Origin: Albifimbria verrucaria
Taxonomy: Eukaryota > Ascomycota > Sordariomycetes > Hypocreales > Stachybotryaceae
NCBI GenBank assembly: GCA_020081605.1
Contig: JAHREC010000009.1
Span: forward strand, 3,038,001-3,102,000
Reading direction: 5' to 3'
Length of the DNA stretch: 64,000 nt
The notes beneath the pieces were generated by a model, which worked only from the letters and a program-made list of their open reading frames with translations, had not been told where the DNA came from and did no database searches. Positions 1 to 10,522 of this stretch are shown in pieces (position 1 is the stretch's first letter; each line of letters begins with the position of its first letter). A program made the translations under genes and the position numbers.

Positions 1-16
1 ATCCGTCAAAAAGTAA

Positions 17-1106
17 AGCATTCACCGTGTTGCAGACTGGCCCCTTCCATTCTGTCGTGATCTCCAGGCTTACAAGTTCATAGTTTTCTTCAACAAATCC
101 ATGAAAGTCTGTCCATTTATCAGCAAACCGTACCGGCCGACGCTGCCAGGATACCGTCTCTGGTGTTATGCCATGCGCTCCGCCCTTGTGCAATTTCCTA
201 TCCCAGATGTTGGTTCAAGACAGGTAGATCTAGCACCTTGGCCTGAACGAGTCAACGCTGATAGGACGATTCAATTTATTGACAACGGCCGTCCTGAGTA
301 CGAGCACGTTAAAAATGAAGTCATACGGCCTGATTTACTTATCTTTTGCACGGGTTACCGTCATAGTTTTCCTTTTTAAGGAGTTATAATAACCAAGACA
401 AGGAAACACGCTCAGTCACCGAGCTCACCAATGTTCGAGGGATTTGGAACAATGCCGAGCCTTCGCTTGGCTTTATTGGATTTGTCCGACCGTCACTTGG
501 CGCAATTCCACCACTGGCAGAACTTCAGGCTCAACTTTGGGTTCTGCAACTTGTTGCACCACATAAAATACCTCGCCCGCTGAGACCTGAAGACGAGCCA
601 CACTACCGTCTTCTGTCAGAACCCAACGCTAGGGTCAAGTGTGGCGTGGACCACGAAAGTTATGCATATCAACTTGCTCTTGACATGAGCGCGGCTCCTG
701 GTCTATGGGACATTCTAGGCATCCTGTACAAGACCAACAATAAAAGAGCATGGCGCCTTCCATTCGTATGGGCACTAGGAGCCAATTTCAATACCAAGTT
801 TCGGCTTATAGGCCCTTGGTACTGGGATGGAGCGTTAGAAATGCTTGTTTCGGATGAATTCTGGTCGACTCTGACCAGAAGACCACTGTTTTTGGTAAGC
901 AATGCCTTCTTTGTAAACAGGGACTAAAGAGTAAGCGGGAAAGTACTGATGATGCTGGTGCCCGCATTTCGACAGGCCACTTCCTTGTATCTTTCTTACC
1001 AATGATGATCTTTGGACCTATGAGTGCACTCTTTTGGATTTACGCAGCCATAGTTGATACATGGCGGGAATATGAATTCTCATGGAAATCCCATACATCC
1101 AGTTGA
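17..1106 (+). CDS. flavin-containing monooxygenase-like protein, 5' partial, frame-broken
   Basis: This is the C-terminal part of an FMO/NAD(P)-binding monooxygenase, a family that oxygenates N, S or C centres using FAD and NADPH. The sequence shows the family motif LIFCTGY near 340-360, then a segment beginning GFIGFVRPSLGAIPPL at about 472-520, followed by the fungal-type C-terminus with a hydrophobic tail (FLPMMIFGPMS, about 996-1028). The reading frame changes at a five-T run (373-377); one extra base there would join both halves without loss. A second change is needed around 897-930, where a GTAAG...CAG pair is only 26 nt apart and too short for an ordinary intron. The N-terminal GxGxxG region lies outside the window. 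It could be a decayed copy or an assembly artefact. The family assignment is fairly sure; gene integrity is not. Confidence 0.6.
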
Positions 1107-1495
1107 GCCAGATCTTGAATAAGCACAGCGCATCTAATTGTGTTAATGCAAATTGTCTATGGTTAGAAAGAGCCAAATATACGAGAATATTAAGGGGCAT
1201 TAATCCTATTGTACAGTTTCATAAGTCCTAGGTATCACTATTGAGGAGCATTGAAAATTGACCCAAGACACTTCCCTTTCACCCTTCAAATGGCAGCTTC
1301 AGTATGGCTAACATTGAAGGTGCTCATGTTTGTTGCGATACCTAAGCTTTATCACAAAATAGGCATCAACTCACCAGCTCCGGTCTTTTCTCCGAAAAGC
1401 CCTATCTCTACACGACCACCAACCTTCACTATGGCTGGCTGTGAAGACAAGATAAACCACGAGTCCTTAACTATGAAGTCCAAACCTGATACAAC
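1107..1495. other. intergenic, nothing recognised
   Basis: This stretch separates the monooxygenase and the convergently oriented protease gene. Only short shadow frames are present and I see no RNA gene or repeat. Confidence 0.4.
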
Positions 1496-3106
1496 TTACA
1501 ATATTTCCACCTTAAATCCATGTCTCTCAAAGTCTGCCAGTAATCTAGAGATTGGGGTGACATACGTCGCATTCATGGCGAGGTCATCCCCAATACCTGC
1601 AGTAACCAAGCCGGCAACTCGCCCATACATGTCCCATACTATACTTCCAGAGTCACCTTGGTGAGAAAATCCCTGCTCATTCCACCCTACAATGCACCAT
1701 TCCTCGCTATGGATCACTTGATCGTGCAGGACGTGGCGCGTCACAGACTTGACCCTATTACTATAACCCCATGTAAGTCCAGTACTTGCCCCATATTTAC
1801 CAACCATTAAGCATTCTTCGCCATATCGTGTCTTGACATGCCTCCCAACCTCGTCCCGGGTTTGGTATGTCTTGACTTCCTGCTCCGATAGCACTCCTCG
1901 AAGCCTAAGCATACCATCCGGTGCATTCCTGGCAACGACATTTCCAGTGCACAAAGCAATAGGCCTTGCTTCTCCGGCTGTACCTTGCAAGTCTATAAGA
2001 GCCTTTTCGTTTACTCTCACAGCATTTACGAGGTTCGCTAGTTGGGACGTATGTTTTTCCTGGTAGAGATCAATGAACGCCCAGTCTCTCAGCCACGGGC
2101 CCCATCCTTGGGATCGGTCGACATGGGTTTGATCCACATTGTATGGCGCGCTAAATAAAACATGGCCAATTATTCGAGACGTAGGATCATCCAACTCTTT
2201 GTAGGCTCTATACAAGTCTCTACCTGACTTCTCCAGGCTATCAAGACTTTTGACTTCGTGGGCAAACGCAATACGTCTCTCTGATCTTCTGCTCAGCCTC
2301 TCCATCTGTTCTGATATGATTTTCTTGTCCTCTTTGCATTTGGAGTATTTTCGCTTTAAGCGATTCTTTCTGTCGCTTTGAACCTCGTCTGAAAGTTGAA
2401 CAATAAATTGCGGTGTTGAATTTTCCGAGTACTGGTACGTGAACCCGTCATCATATTCCGAGAGGAATGCAACATGTCTGCAGGTTAGTGCTACAATACG
2501 AGAGGAGCCTCCATTCTGCGTGATTCGGAGGTAAAGGCCTTTGGTTCCTTCAGGGGCCTCTGCTCTATCCTTCACCATCGCTTCCGTTTGATATCCAGGA
2601 CTTAGGCTTGACCCGAGAGCTTCAGTAAGGTGCAGGTAAGCTTCGCGGTAACGCGGAATCTCCGGGAAACTATCTGTAATGGGAGCTAGGCGGCGATTAT
2701 TGAGATTATTAATTCGAGATTCTTTGATTTCACATTCAACATCTCCAAGTCCATGGCCCTTCAAAATAGCCTTGCATCGTCGCACCACTAGGTTCCCGAG
2801 GTGTCCATCGGTAGACCTGAGGTCAACTGATATGAGGATAGTGACAGGGCCTTGGTCGCCAAATCCAACTCGGAGGACGTCGATGGCCAACCATTGCAAC
2901 TTGTGGGACTCGAGGACATCTATAATGTCTTCTCTGAGATGGCTGTTTGGGGTGTTCCACGGCTCGATGATTGCGTGCCGAAGGACGGGCTGAAGGGACC
3001 TCGTTGTAAACCCGGCCCCATCATCTGGGCGTCTTCTTAGTGGTATGGTCGTGGCCACAATTCTTGGCTGTGAAGCCACCCTATTGCGATGTGAGCTACC
3101 CGACAT
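1496..3106 (-). CDS. trypsin-like (PA clan) serine protease domain protein
   Basis: An uninterrupted 536-residue frame with an ATG start and no intron. The C-terminal half carries a recognisable chymotrypsin-like triad. The His is in TCRHVAF (about residue 211), the Asp is probably in RDWAFIDL (residue 341 or 346), and the Ser is in HQGDSGSIVWD (about residue 486). A downstream segment AGLVTAG is typical of the S1 substrate pocket region. There is no signal peptide, so it is likely intracellular. About 200 residues precede the protease domain and match no domain I recognise. A basic, Lys/Arg-rich linker of about residues 245-285 separates His from Asp and makes the domain unusually long. Fungal proteins of this kind often occur alone or fused to NLR-type receptors; here no NB domain follows. 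The substrate is unknown. The protease call is good and the role is open. Confidence 0.75.
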   Translation of the reverse strand: MSGSSHRNRVASQPRIVATTIPLRRRPDDGAGFTTRSLQPVLRHAIIEPWNTPNSHLREDIIDVLESHKLQWLAIDVLRVGFGDQGPVTILISVDLRSTDGHLGNLVVRRCKAILKGHGLGDVECEIKESRINNLNNRRLAPITDSFPEIPRYREAYLHLTEALGSSLSPGYQTEAMVKDRAEAPEGTKGLYLRITQNGGSSRIVALTCRHVAFLSEYDDGFTYQYSENSTPQFIVQLSDEVQSDRKNRLKRKYSKCKEDKKIISEQMERLSRRSERRIAFAHEVKSLDSLEKSGRDLYRAYKELDDPTSRIIGHVLFSAPYNVDQTHVDRSQGWGPWLRDWAFIDLYQEKHTSQLANLVNAVRVNEKALIDLQGTAGEARPIALCTGNVVARNAPDGMLRLRGVLSEQEVKTYQTRDEVGRHVKTRYGEECLMVGKYGASTGLTWGYSNRVKSVTRHVLHDQVIHSEEWCIVGWNEQGFSHQGDSGSIVWDMYGRVAGLVTAGIGDDLAMNATYVTPISRLLADFERHGFKVEIL

Positions 3107-4557
3107 TTAAACAGATTTGAACAGGCAGTTGTTCCAATTTATTAGATGTTGGGGCAATCTTAAGGGTTTCGAGGCTTACATTGACCCGATAACTCCTTAA
3201 GTAAGGATTCATGTCGCAATCTTGATTCTTTCATTGATTCATTGTCATGTGTCTAGCTCACCCTAAGACTCCATGTCAGCTGCACGAAACAAAGCAAGCG
3301 TTGAGAACAAAGAAGGTTAACATAGCAGCTGTAATGAAGGGGATAGGAACAAAGAAATATCCCATACGCTTAGAAAACGGTTTGCACATATACACTGTAT
3401 ATACTGTACAGTATGTACATATAGGTAGCACATACAGTCTTGATGATGCTGTAATATGTAGGTGGAATGCAGCATTTCCATCTTTTCTATAGTTTCACCT
3501 TGTTGTCAGGGCCGGCAAACGTAGTAGGGAGAAATGAAGATATATAGTCTTACAGTTAGGTATAGAATTAGATTCCGCTCTGCACTCTTTGGACCTTAAT
3601 TATTGCGACTGGTGCATGGAACAAAGAATGGTGGGTGTCACGTTAGCGTTAAATGCCAATACTTCCCGATAATGAACAGGCATATTAATCTGACAGGCCC
3701 AGCTTCCCGGAATCCAACCCCCAATCCAATCCTGGTCTCTTGAATTTCCAAATGCATGAAATTGACTAATTAGTCGCCAAGCTAATCGTGTAGATACGAG
3801 TTGGGTGTATATTTCCAGCAGGTCCTTCAGAGCAAGCTAGATATTCTCAGTAATTTCTATAGACTAACCTATCGCATTGAACAGGGCATTGATTATGCTA
3901 TGTCGGAGTATATTCGATCGGGCGTTTCGGACGGTTCATTCTAAGCAGGCGATAACTGCAGCTACTATTCCTTTACATTCAATTACTTCTTCACCTTCTA
4001 GCTTACCGATCACGATGGTCTTAAGCAACTGATGGTGAATCTTGGACAGCCGTGGTGTCATTTTCCGATGATGTTAAGCCCATGTTGCCGCCTAACGCTA
4101 TAATATAATGCATGTGACCAGATGCCCCTCTTGGCCCGGTTCCTTTCCAAACACCACCCGAGATCCAGCATGGTTCCCTTTCGTGTGCCTGACTGCCGAC
4201 TCCTCAGACCTTCAACCCAATTTATAACGGTAGAACATTAGGTGCGTAAATTAGCGCAATACAGCAGCAATAGCCAGGACCCTAATCCTCCGTCATTGAA
4301 AGGCGATGTGTACTTGGGTGCGGTAACGCTATCGTAAATGTCAGACGGTTACCCGGGAGTGGGTTACAATGGCATGTCCGGGAGTGCAGCATCCTATCGG
4401 TGACCCGAACTCGGTTCTACAGATCACGTTCGGATTCTGTACCGCGCACAGTCTGCCAACTCCTGATACGAGTAGCGACTAGACTTAGGGCGTAAGACTG
4501 ATGAGCTATGGTCAGGTGATACATGCCTCACAGCCTAGGGTCTGTGAGGTCAATTCG
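3107..4557. other. long intergenic stretch
   Basis: No frame here resembles a known protein. There is a 14-base perfect palindrome (ATACTGTACAGTAT) at 3401-3414 in a TA-rich stretch, without other structure around it. I see no tRNA or transposase remnant. Confidence 0.4.
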
Positions 4558-4974
4558 TTATTTGTACACCAGTGACCGTGGATTATTACACACAGGATAT
4601 TTACCGTCAGCATGGTCAACCTTATACGGTGGGGAGTCCTCCCAGCCGTGCATATCATGAATGTCCCTAAGCAAATGGCCCACCTGATTAATTACTTGCG
4701 GCTCCCGCACCTTGATAGTATCGTTGCTACTGCCTGGGCGAATACGAACAAGCTGAACGGGCAATTCATTCATACTATCCAGATACGCATCGCAACAGTT
4801 ATACTCAGTGTTAAAAAGATCGCAGACAATAAATATCATCTCATCCCAGCGCTCGACCGCCATAAAACGGCAATCGGAGCTATCGTACATATCATCTGCC
4901 GAGATGAGCCGGTCGTAGTGTAGGTGATGTAAAACTTTTGTGATTATTTTCGGTGCGTGTTCCCAGGCCTCTTC
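4558..4974 (-). pseudogene. unknown protein fragment
   Basis: An open frame of 138 codons, bounded upstream by a TAG. The composition looks protein-like (acidic and aromatic rich, with segments such as RLISADDMYDSSDC and VERWDEMIFIVCDLF) and is less random than neighbouring frames. There is an internal ATG at 4890, but the frame is coherent upstream of it, which suggests the true start lies beyond the TAG or in a lost exon. I do not recognise a family. It may be the decayed end of a larger gene; no intron signals could be placed with confidence. Confidence 0.3.
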
Positions 4975-4977
4975 CTA

Positions 4978-5679
4978 CATACGAGTATTCCTCTTCACAG
5001 TAATAACTACGCGAATCGGTGATTCTGCCATTTAGCGATTTATCAGGAATCGCAACAGACGGACAGATGATGGCAGATCTCGGAGGCGTATATAGTCGTT
5101 TCGGTAGGCAGTTCAAGTCGTAGCTACACAATTAGCTTGGTGATTGATTAGTAAATACGGTGTCAGATTCGTTACTTTCTAGATGCGCAATCGTTAAACT
5201 TCATAGGAACATGAACGTTCGATTGATTTGTGGTAAAAACGTAACCACATACGTGTCGGGCGCGCTGGTTGAGTGAGTCGTTGTGTTGCGAGTTGTTGTG
5301 TGCAAGAATGGAGCAAGGAGGAATGGTGTAGGGAAACATTATGATAGTCTTGCGAAAGATGCAATATCGGTGATGTAGGTCTGAGATTTATGAGCATCGA
5401 CCTTCTTTTGATGCTGGTTGGGATGACTGACATTGTGATTTAAGTAAGACGTTGTAACAAAATGACATTCTTTAGTTTAACCTCTAATTTGCCCTGGGAG
5501 CCTCCAAGGTCTGGTATTGGATAACGCCATTGATATTCTAAAGGTAAAGCACCACATCCAAATCGGATGTCTAGCAAACATATGCCGACAATGTGCAAAA
5601 CACCCCGAACCGTTGGAAAACCAATATTCTCCGAGACGTTGGCAAATGGCCTGCAGGTGATGATGTTCTGCTACTGATT
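4978..5679. other. intergenic, nothing recognised
   Basis: Short frames only, with no family resemblance and no visible repeat. Confidence 0.35.
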
Positions 5680-6195
5680 TTATTGTTGAGGCCGTTTGCC
5701 TTTGCTAAGGCCCGCTGCTGTTTTCTCATCTGTCTCAACCACAACATGCCTTACAACGAGCCAAGGGGTCTCGTTTGCGAGCTTTAGAGCAGCTTCCTGG
5801 TCTTCAATTTCTAGCTCAGCGATCCACTGTTGCAAGCCCGCCAGCTGAGCGGCAGCTCCGGCATTTCCTTTGTTGCTCTCGAGCGAAGCACTCGCTATGC
5901 TTACCACCGAGGCGCCGACAAGTCCTGATAACTCCAAAGAGTTCAGGATCTCTGCGTGTAGCCCTCTCTTACCAAACCAGTCATTGTTTGCAACGGCCAA
6001 ATATGCATTGGCTCTTTCACTTGGTGTCTGCGGCTTCTTGACGGCAGCAGCGACGGTTGTGCCGGGCAGGGAGACTGCCACAGCGGCGCCACCGATGGCA
6101 GTACGTACGGGGATAATGCAATCGAAAATGAAACCCCATATGGTTTTTGGATGGACGTCGGCATCTTTTGTATTCGAGATACGGGATGCTCCGCC
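5680..6195 (-). CDS. hypothetical protein, 5' end unresolved
   Basis: A continuous frame of 171 codons without an in-frame ATG; an upstream TGA lies at 6196-6198. The first part is moderately hydrophobic (IWGFIFDCIIPVRTAIGGAA), which could be a membrane segment. It is followed by an Ala-rich region containing TPSERANAYLAVANNDWFGKRGL and a helical segment WIAELEIEDQEAALKLANET. The length of the frame and its non-repetitive composition suggest real coding. The start is probably in an upstream exon, or at an unnoticed intron. I do not recognise the family and cannot assign a function. Confidence 0.4.
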   Translation of the reverse strand, partial: GGASRISNTKDADVHPKTIWGFIFDCIIPVRTAIGGAAVAVSLPGTTVAAAVKKPQTPSERANAYLAVANNDWFGKRGLHAEILNSLELSGLVGASVVSIASASLESNKGNAGAAAQLAGLQQWIAELEIEDQEAALKLANETPWLVVRHVVVETDEKTAAGLSKGKRPQQ

Positions 6196-6513
6196 TCACT
6201 GGTGTCTAGCCGAACGCGCCCCTAGTTCGAAATCTCAGCCTTGCTGCCGTCTTAACCGGGCTCGAATCGATTTCCTGATACGGTAATTGATGACAGGATT
6301 CCAAGCCTTACCAGGCTACTGCTGGTTGCATTTTCTTCTATTTCACTTGGCCTGATTAGACCGTGGTGCAGAATTTAGTGATACTACTGATATGTTGAGC
6401 TCATATTTCATTGAGATGACGATAGTGCAGTATTTCCTATATTCTTAATGCTCGCTTGCTAGCCTACGAATGGACTAAATATGTACAATTGAAGCTGTAG
6501 TGCCCTCGAACGT
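6196..6513. other. intergenic
   Basis: The stretch contains a segment (about 6205-6290) that superficially resembles tRNA box elements but does not fold as a tRNA. Nothing else was recognised. Confidence 0.35.
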
Positions 6514-7928
6514 TCAGGCTGTCGCGACAGTGGCGCCAGTGAGCGTGAAGGAGTAGTCCAAGCCAGTGGTGACATCGCTCGTCAATTTAAACGCATCATA
6601 CAAGATGAGCTCTTCGGGCGTGTTTGCGACAACCAGGCTGACCTCTTCGCCGTCGGCAACGTCCACTGAACCAGCACCATCAACAACGTCAACATAGCGC
6701 ACAGCACCGTTGGCTGCGGAAACAGCTAGGGTGGCGGTGTGCGCAGCCTGGGCAGTTAGCTTGACCGACACGCTGCTTCCGGTGGCCTTGAGAGGAATGA
6801 TGTTGGCGCCCATGTAGAGAGGCTTGCGAGCAGGTTTCACGGTAAAGGAGTCTCCGCTGCCGTCCACGTTGGCGTAGTTGAGCTGTCCGCGCTGCGCGAC
6901 GAAAGCCTCGTGCGCTGCGGAGTGGCCGATGTCAACGTAGGCCATGTGCGCCCAGTAAGAGCCGACAATCTTGGCCACGCTGGTGCCGTTGCCCACGACG
7001 CGCTGAAGAGTGTGAAGCGGGGTTTCGTTGCTGTCAGTCGCGTACTGCAGCATCATCTGATGAAGGGTGTCGTTGCCGAGTCCTTCGATCTTACCGGGGT
7101 TGTTGGTGAGGAAAGTGAGAAACGGCCAAGCTTCGTAGTAATTGCCCGTGTCAGCGGAGCCATCCACAAGCACCTGGAATGAGTCGCTAATAATCTTGGT
7201 GAGCACAATTTCCGTCGTGGACGGGGTGTCTAGGCCGTGAGCCTCGCGCGATGCAGCGCAGAGATCAGAGGTCTGCACCGTGTCGGCAAACCAGTTCGCA
7301 AAGGTCTCCCACCAGGCACCTGTGCGGCCCTGGTTCACCCACGTGCGCTGGTGGTAGTGCACGCCGTGACCAAACTCGTGAATGACAACGCCAGGAGTGG
7401 TGACGTAGTCGTTTTGGACCTCAAGGAACGCCATGCCCGTGGCAGCATCAGCCTGCATGACGCCGGCAGCACCCGGGAGCTGAGCAAGAGAATAGATATT
7501 GGTCTTGGTAAAGCCGCCAGTGTCGGAGGCGTCGTTGAAGGAAAGACCCGACGAACGCCAGCCTAGCGTGGTGATGAAGCAGTCATGTGCAGTCTCGAGC
7601 ATAGCCAGGGCCTGGTCGACCTTGGCTTCGGCGGCATCGTATACGCGGAAGTGAGCAGAGTCCTTGAAGTTGTTGCCGCCAGGGCCAATCTCTGGGTTAG
7701 GGGTATAAGTGGCCGGCGCGTCAACGGCGTCAATGACGGGGTTTGCGATAACAGGGCTTCGAACGGGAGAAGCAACCGGAGGATCGGCCACGGGGAAGCC
7801 AACGGGATCGGAGCGAATGGGAGTGGCACTCGGCGCAGCGGCAGCCGAGGTGCTGGTGTGGAGCGGACAAGCCCAGGTACGGGCCAGGAAAGAGAGAGAG
7901 TAACGAAAGAAACCGTGGGCCTGCCCAT
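6514..7928 (-). CDS. probable secreted HExxH zinc metalloprotease-like protein
   Basis: The main frame (6514 to about 7890) has a zinc-binding motif VIHEFGHGVHYH. A WWETFANWFAD segment follows about 20 residues later and could supply a third ligand or catalytic-site Glu. The C-terminal third is beta-rich and Ala/Val/Thr rich, like an accessory domain. This arrangement reminds me of the DUF6055-type putative peptidases, but I am not certain of that name. The long frame has no ATG at its 5' end, whereas an ATG at 7928 opens a hydrophobic, signal-peptide-like start in a neighbouring frame. The two would join if one base were missing from the A-run at 7889-7891 (a T-run on the coding strand). The upstream sequence is CT-rich on the coding strand, as in many fungal promoters. 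The metal-binding call is good; the secretion call depends on the join. Confidence 0.6.
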
Positions 7929-9081
7929 TGTGAAAAGAGTGACTACCTGTAGTATCGAGATGGAGGTAAATAGAAAGAAGGGGAAAAAGAGTGGATGGAT
8001 GGGGTGAAAAGGATAGGGATAGAGGGATAGATAGAGGTTATAATAATTACCTGGACTATCATCGCAAATCTACTACGTATATCCGAAAACAACTTCGCAT
8101 AGGCTCTAATTTTTCTTTGTTTGGAGATGATGAAGGACTACCCCACTTCTTGCTGGATCGTATGAGGCTTGCCCTGTTTGCCGTTTCATGTTTACTCGGT
8201 TGAGATGGAAATGCGCACCAAAACGAAACCGCTAGCAGCTCCCGGGTGGGTTCATCTCGTAATGTTGGCGCCGCTAGGGGTTGTGGTTTCATGCTTAATT
8301 AGGCGGCCAGGGGCCCCGTAGACTCGGGACTTATTCTCACGAATGGTCAAACACGATTTCTCTGTCTATGCCAATTTCGGCATTTGCTTGAGTTCTTCTT
8401 TGGGACATTAACGCGGATAGTAGTTGTCAAAGTGCGCCAATTTCATGTACTTGTTACGTATTCAGCGACTTTCACGGCATGGATGGAGACGTGTACACGT
8501 TGCCTCCAATAGTGCCCTAGCATTCATCAGGAATACCACGTGTGCAGATCTGAAGCATTGACGTGGTGATAGCTTCTTCCCTAACCATCTGCCCTCAACT
8601 TCTACTAAATCACCCCCATAGATTGGAATACTAAATTCGGTCTCCTATGTTCTACAACAAATACATCTTACAACTAATACGAAGTGTTAGAGAGTATTAC
8701 AATACCAATTCCTTACCAAACACTTGTTCACCGGCACCCAAATACTTGCACGACTCAATAGCAGCCGAAATATCTGAGCTTGAAGATGTCTCATTCTTGT
8801 GTCTGTCATTAACCATCCTGAGGAGCCGAAGGGGGAGGAAGTCCATGGTCGTGGCCTGGATCACAGTCAGGGCAACAACTGCCGAATGGGACCTTTGATA
8901 TGCTAATGGGCCTAATGAAAGGTTCGTCTGAATTTGCTGGGCTCGAAAATGACGCTCATTTCTATTTACGCCACCACTTCTACTTCAGAGGCTTGACAGG
9001 GCACATAACCTTGAATCTACGGCCCATTAGCATATCGATTGACTGGCGTCAGAGTTGCCAAGTACATATGATGGAACCTAA
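7929..9081. other. intergenic, promoter side of the metalloprotease
   Basis: The first 110 bases are a purine-rich stretch (a pyrimidine-rich promoter for the minus-strand gene). Beyond it are only short frames. The plus-strand frame at 8647-8898 has no family resemblance. No repeat or RNA gene was seen. Confidence 0.35.
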
Positions 9082-9974
9082 CTACCAGTTCAGCTCTCCT
9101 CGCTCGATCATCTCAGCGAATGAAATGAATCTTCCTTCGCATTGCTTTAATTTTTCCAAGTCCACACAATAGCCCATATCCTTTTGCCATATCTGGGATC
9201 TCATGATCAAGGATCCTTGTCCCACAATCTTGTGGGCCTCCTCATCCGACAAGTGTTGAAAGCGAACGGTTCCATGACCCTGACGTGTGAGAAGTTGTGC
9301 AATTTCATCGAAAGAAAGACTTTCGGCGGCCAAAGGAATCGTTTTCCCGGCATATTCGGAAGGCGACTCAAAGGCGTTGGCTGCAAACCTGCCAATGTCC
9401 GTGACGTGAATCAGGTCCAGACGCGTGTCTGCTCTGTGAGCTACAGCCGTTTCCTTCCTCTCCGCAAGGCCAGGAAACATGTAGTCGCAGGTCGGCCTTG
9501 CAAAGTCTTGCATGAAAAACGCCGGCTGCAATATTGTCCAGCTCTCAAATCCAGAGTTGCGGACCATGTCTTGAATGGTGGCTTTGTTCAGCCAGTATTC
9601 TGCCATGGGGTAGTTGGCGCTCCATCCAGGAAGCCCTCGTGATCGCCAGCCCTCGCCACGCTCGAGTACACTAGATGTTTTACACCGAGAGTCTTTGCCG
9701 TTTCGATAACGTTACTTGCATGAGTAACTTCGCTGCCCATCGCGGAAACGTTCAGGAATACGCCTTCGACGTTCTGTGTCGCGGCTCGCAACGCATCAAG
9801 ATCATCCAAGTCCCCTTCACGAATAATGGCTCCAAGTCTCGATAGCTCTTGAGGGATTGGCTTGGAGGCATCTCGAGTAAAGATGTGAACTTGATGACCC
9901 TGCTGCAGAAGGTCCAAAGCCACAGCCTGGCCTTGTTTTCCGGTACCACCAATAACGAGGATTGATCTGGCCAT
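9082..9974 (-). CDS. NmrA-like / NAD(P)-binding Rossmann protein, frame-broken
   Basis: The protein opens with ILVIGGTGKQGQAVALDLL, the GxxGxxG dinucleotide-binding loop of NmrA/HSCARG-type atypical SDRs. These are often redox sensors or oxidoreductases lacking the usual Tyr-x3-Lys pair. Further family features are the VYSSVARA strand and the later WTILQPAFFMQDF and LDLIHVTDIGRF segments. The two halves (9588-9974 and 9082-9606) lie in different frames. They join cleanly if one base is missing at the short GG/AA runs at 9629-9632, giving a protein of about 297 residues, normal for the family. There is no intron. The family is clear. I read the break as probably an assembly indel. Confidence 0.75.
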
Positions 9975-10522
9975 GATGCCAAAGAGTGTTTTTCGAGTTG
10001 ATAGTGTAAAATGAGATTTGAAGATTTACAGAAAGGAGGCTGTGTCGGTTCTTGGTCGTCTTTTATGCTTGGGTCGATTTATGATTGACTATGGACCATT
10101 GCCTCGATAACAAATCGACCTCTGCGAGGATATTTCTAAGTATACCAAAACCCCTTGGCGGCGTTTATTCGGTCACGCCAGATTTTTACAATAATTTGTT
10201 CGCCCAGGCCGGTGGATGCTGTCATTTACGCCGCTGAAATCAAATCCAAAATGCTAACGGGCGGCCAATTTTCGGCGGATATCCCCGGCTCGCCCGGATT
10301 AGAGCAGATGTCCCTAGCTTCCACTAGTACGGCCCCACAGCAGTATGCAAACGATTGCTGAACTTGAAAATGGACTCGAGAACTATAGTTTTCTGCCCTA
10401 GGCGGGTTAAACCAAGAGGCGGTAGAATGGGCAGATCGCCAATTCCTTTTATCAATCAGCACTTGACGTGAGTCACCTCAGATACATGGTAGTTAGATGT
10501 TGGTTTGTTCTTCCTCGTTTGT
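9975..10522. other. intergenic, nothing recognised
   Basis: Upstream region of the NmrA-like gene and 3' side of the next regulator gene. Only short shadow frames are present. Confidence 0.35.

Noticed and set aside
897..922. 26-nt GTAAG...CAG intron in the monooxygenase
   Set aside because: Too short for known fungal spliceosomal introns; treated as a frame break instead.
3401..3414. 14-base perfect palindrome as an operator
   Set aside because: It is isolated in TA-rich sequence far from any gene start; chance is the simpler explanation.
3247..3492. 81-codon plus-strand frame as a gene
   Set aside because: Low-complexity TA-rich end and no family-like segment; probably random.
6205..6290. 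Possible tRNA gene (TTCGAA- and GGTTAAG-like boxes)
   Set aside because: Neither strand gives paired T, anticodon and acceptor stems; the boxes are at wrong spacing.
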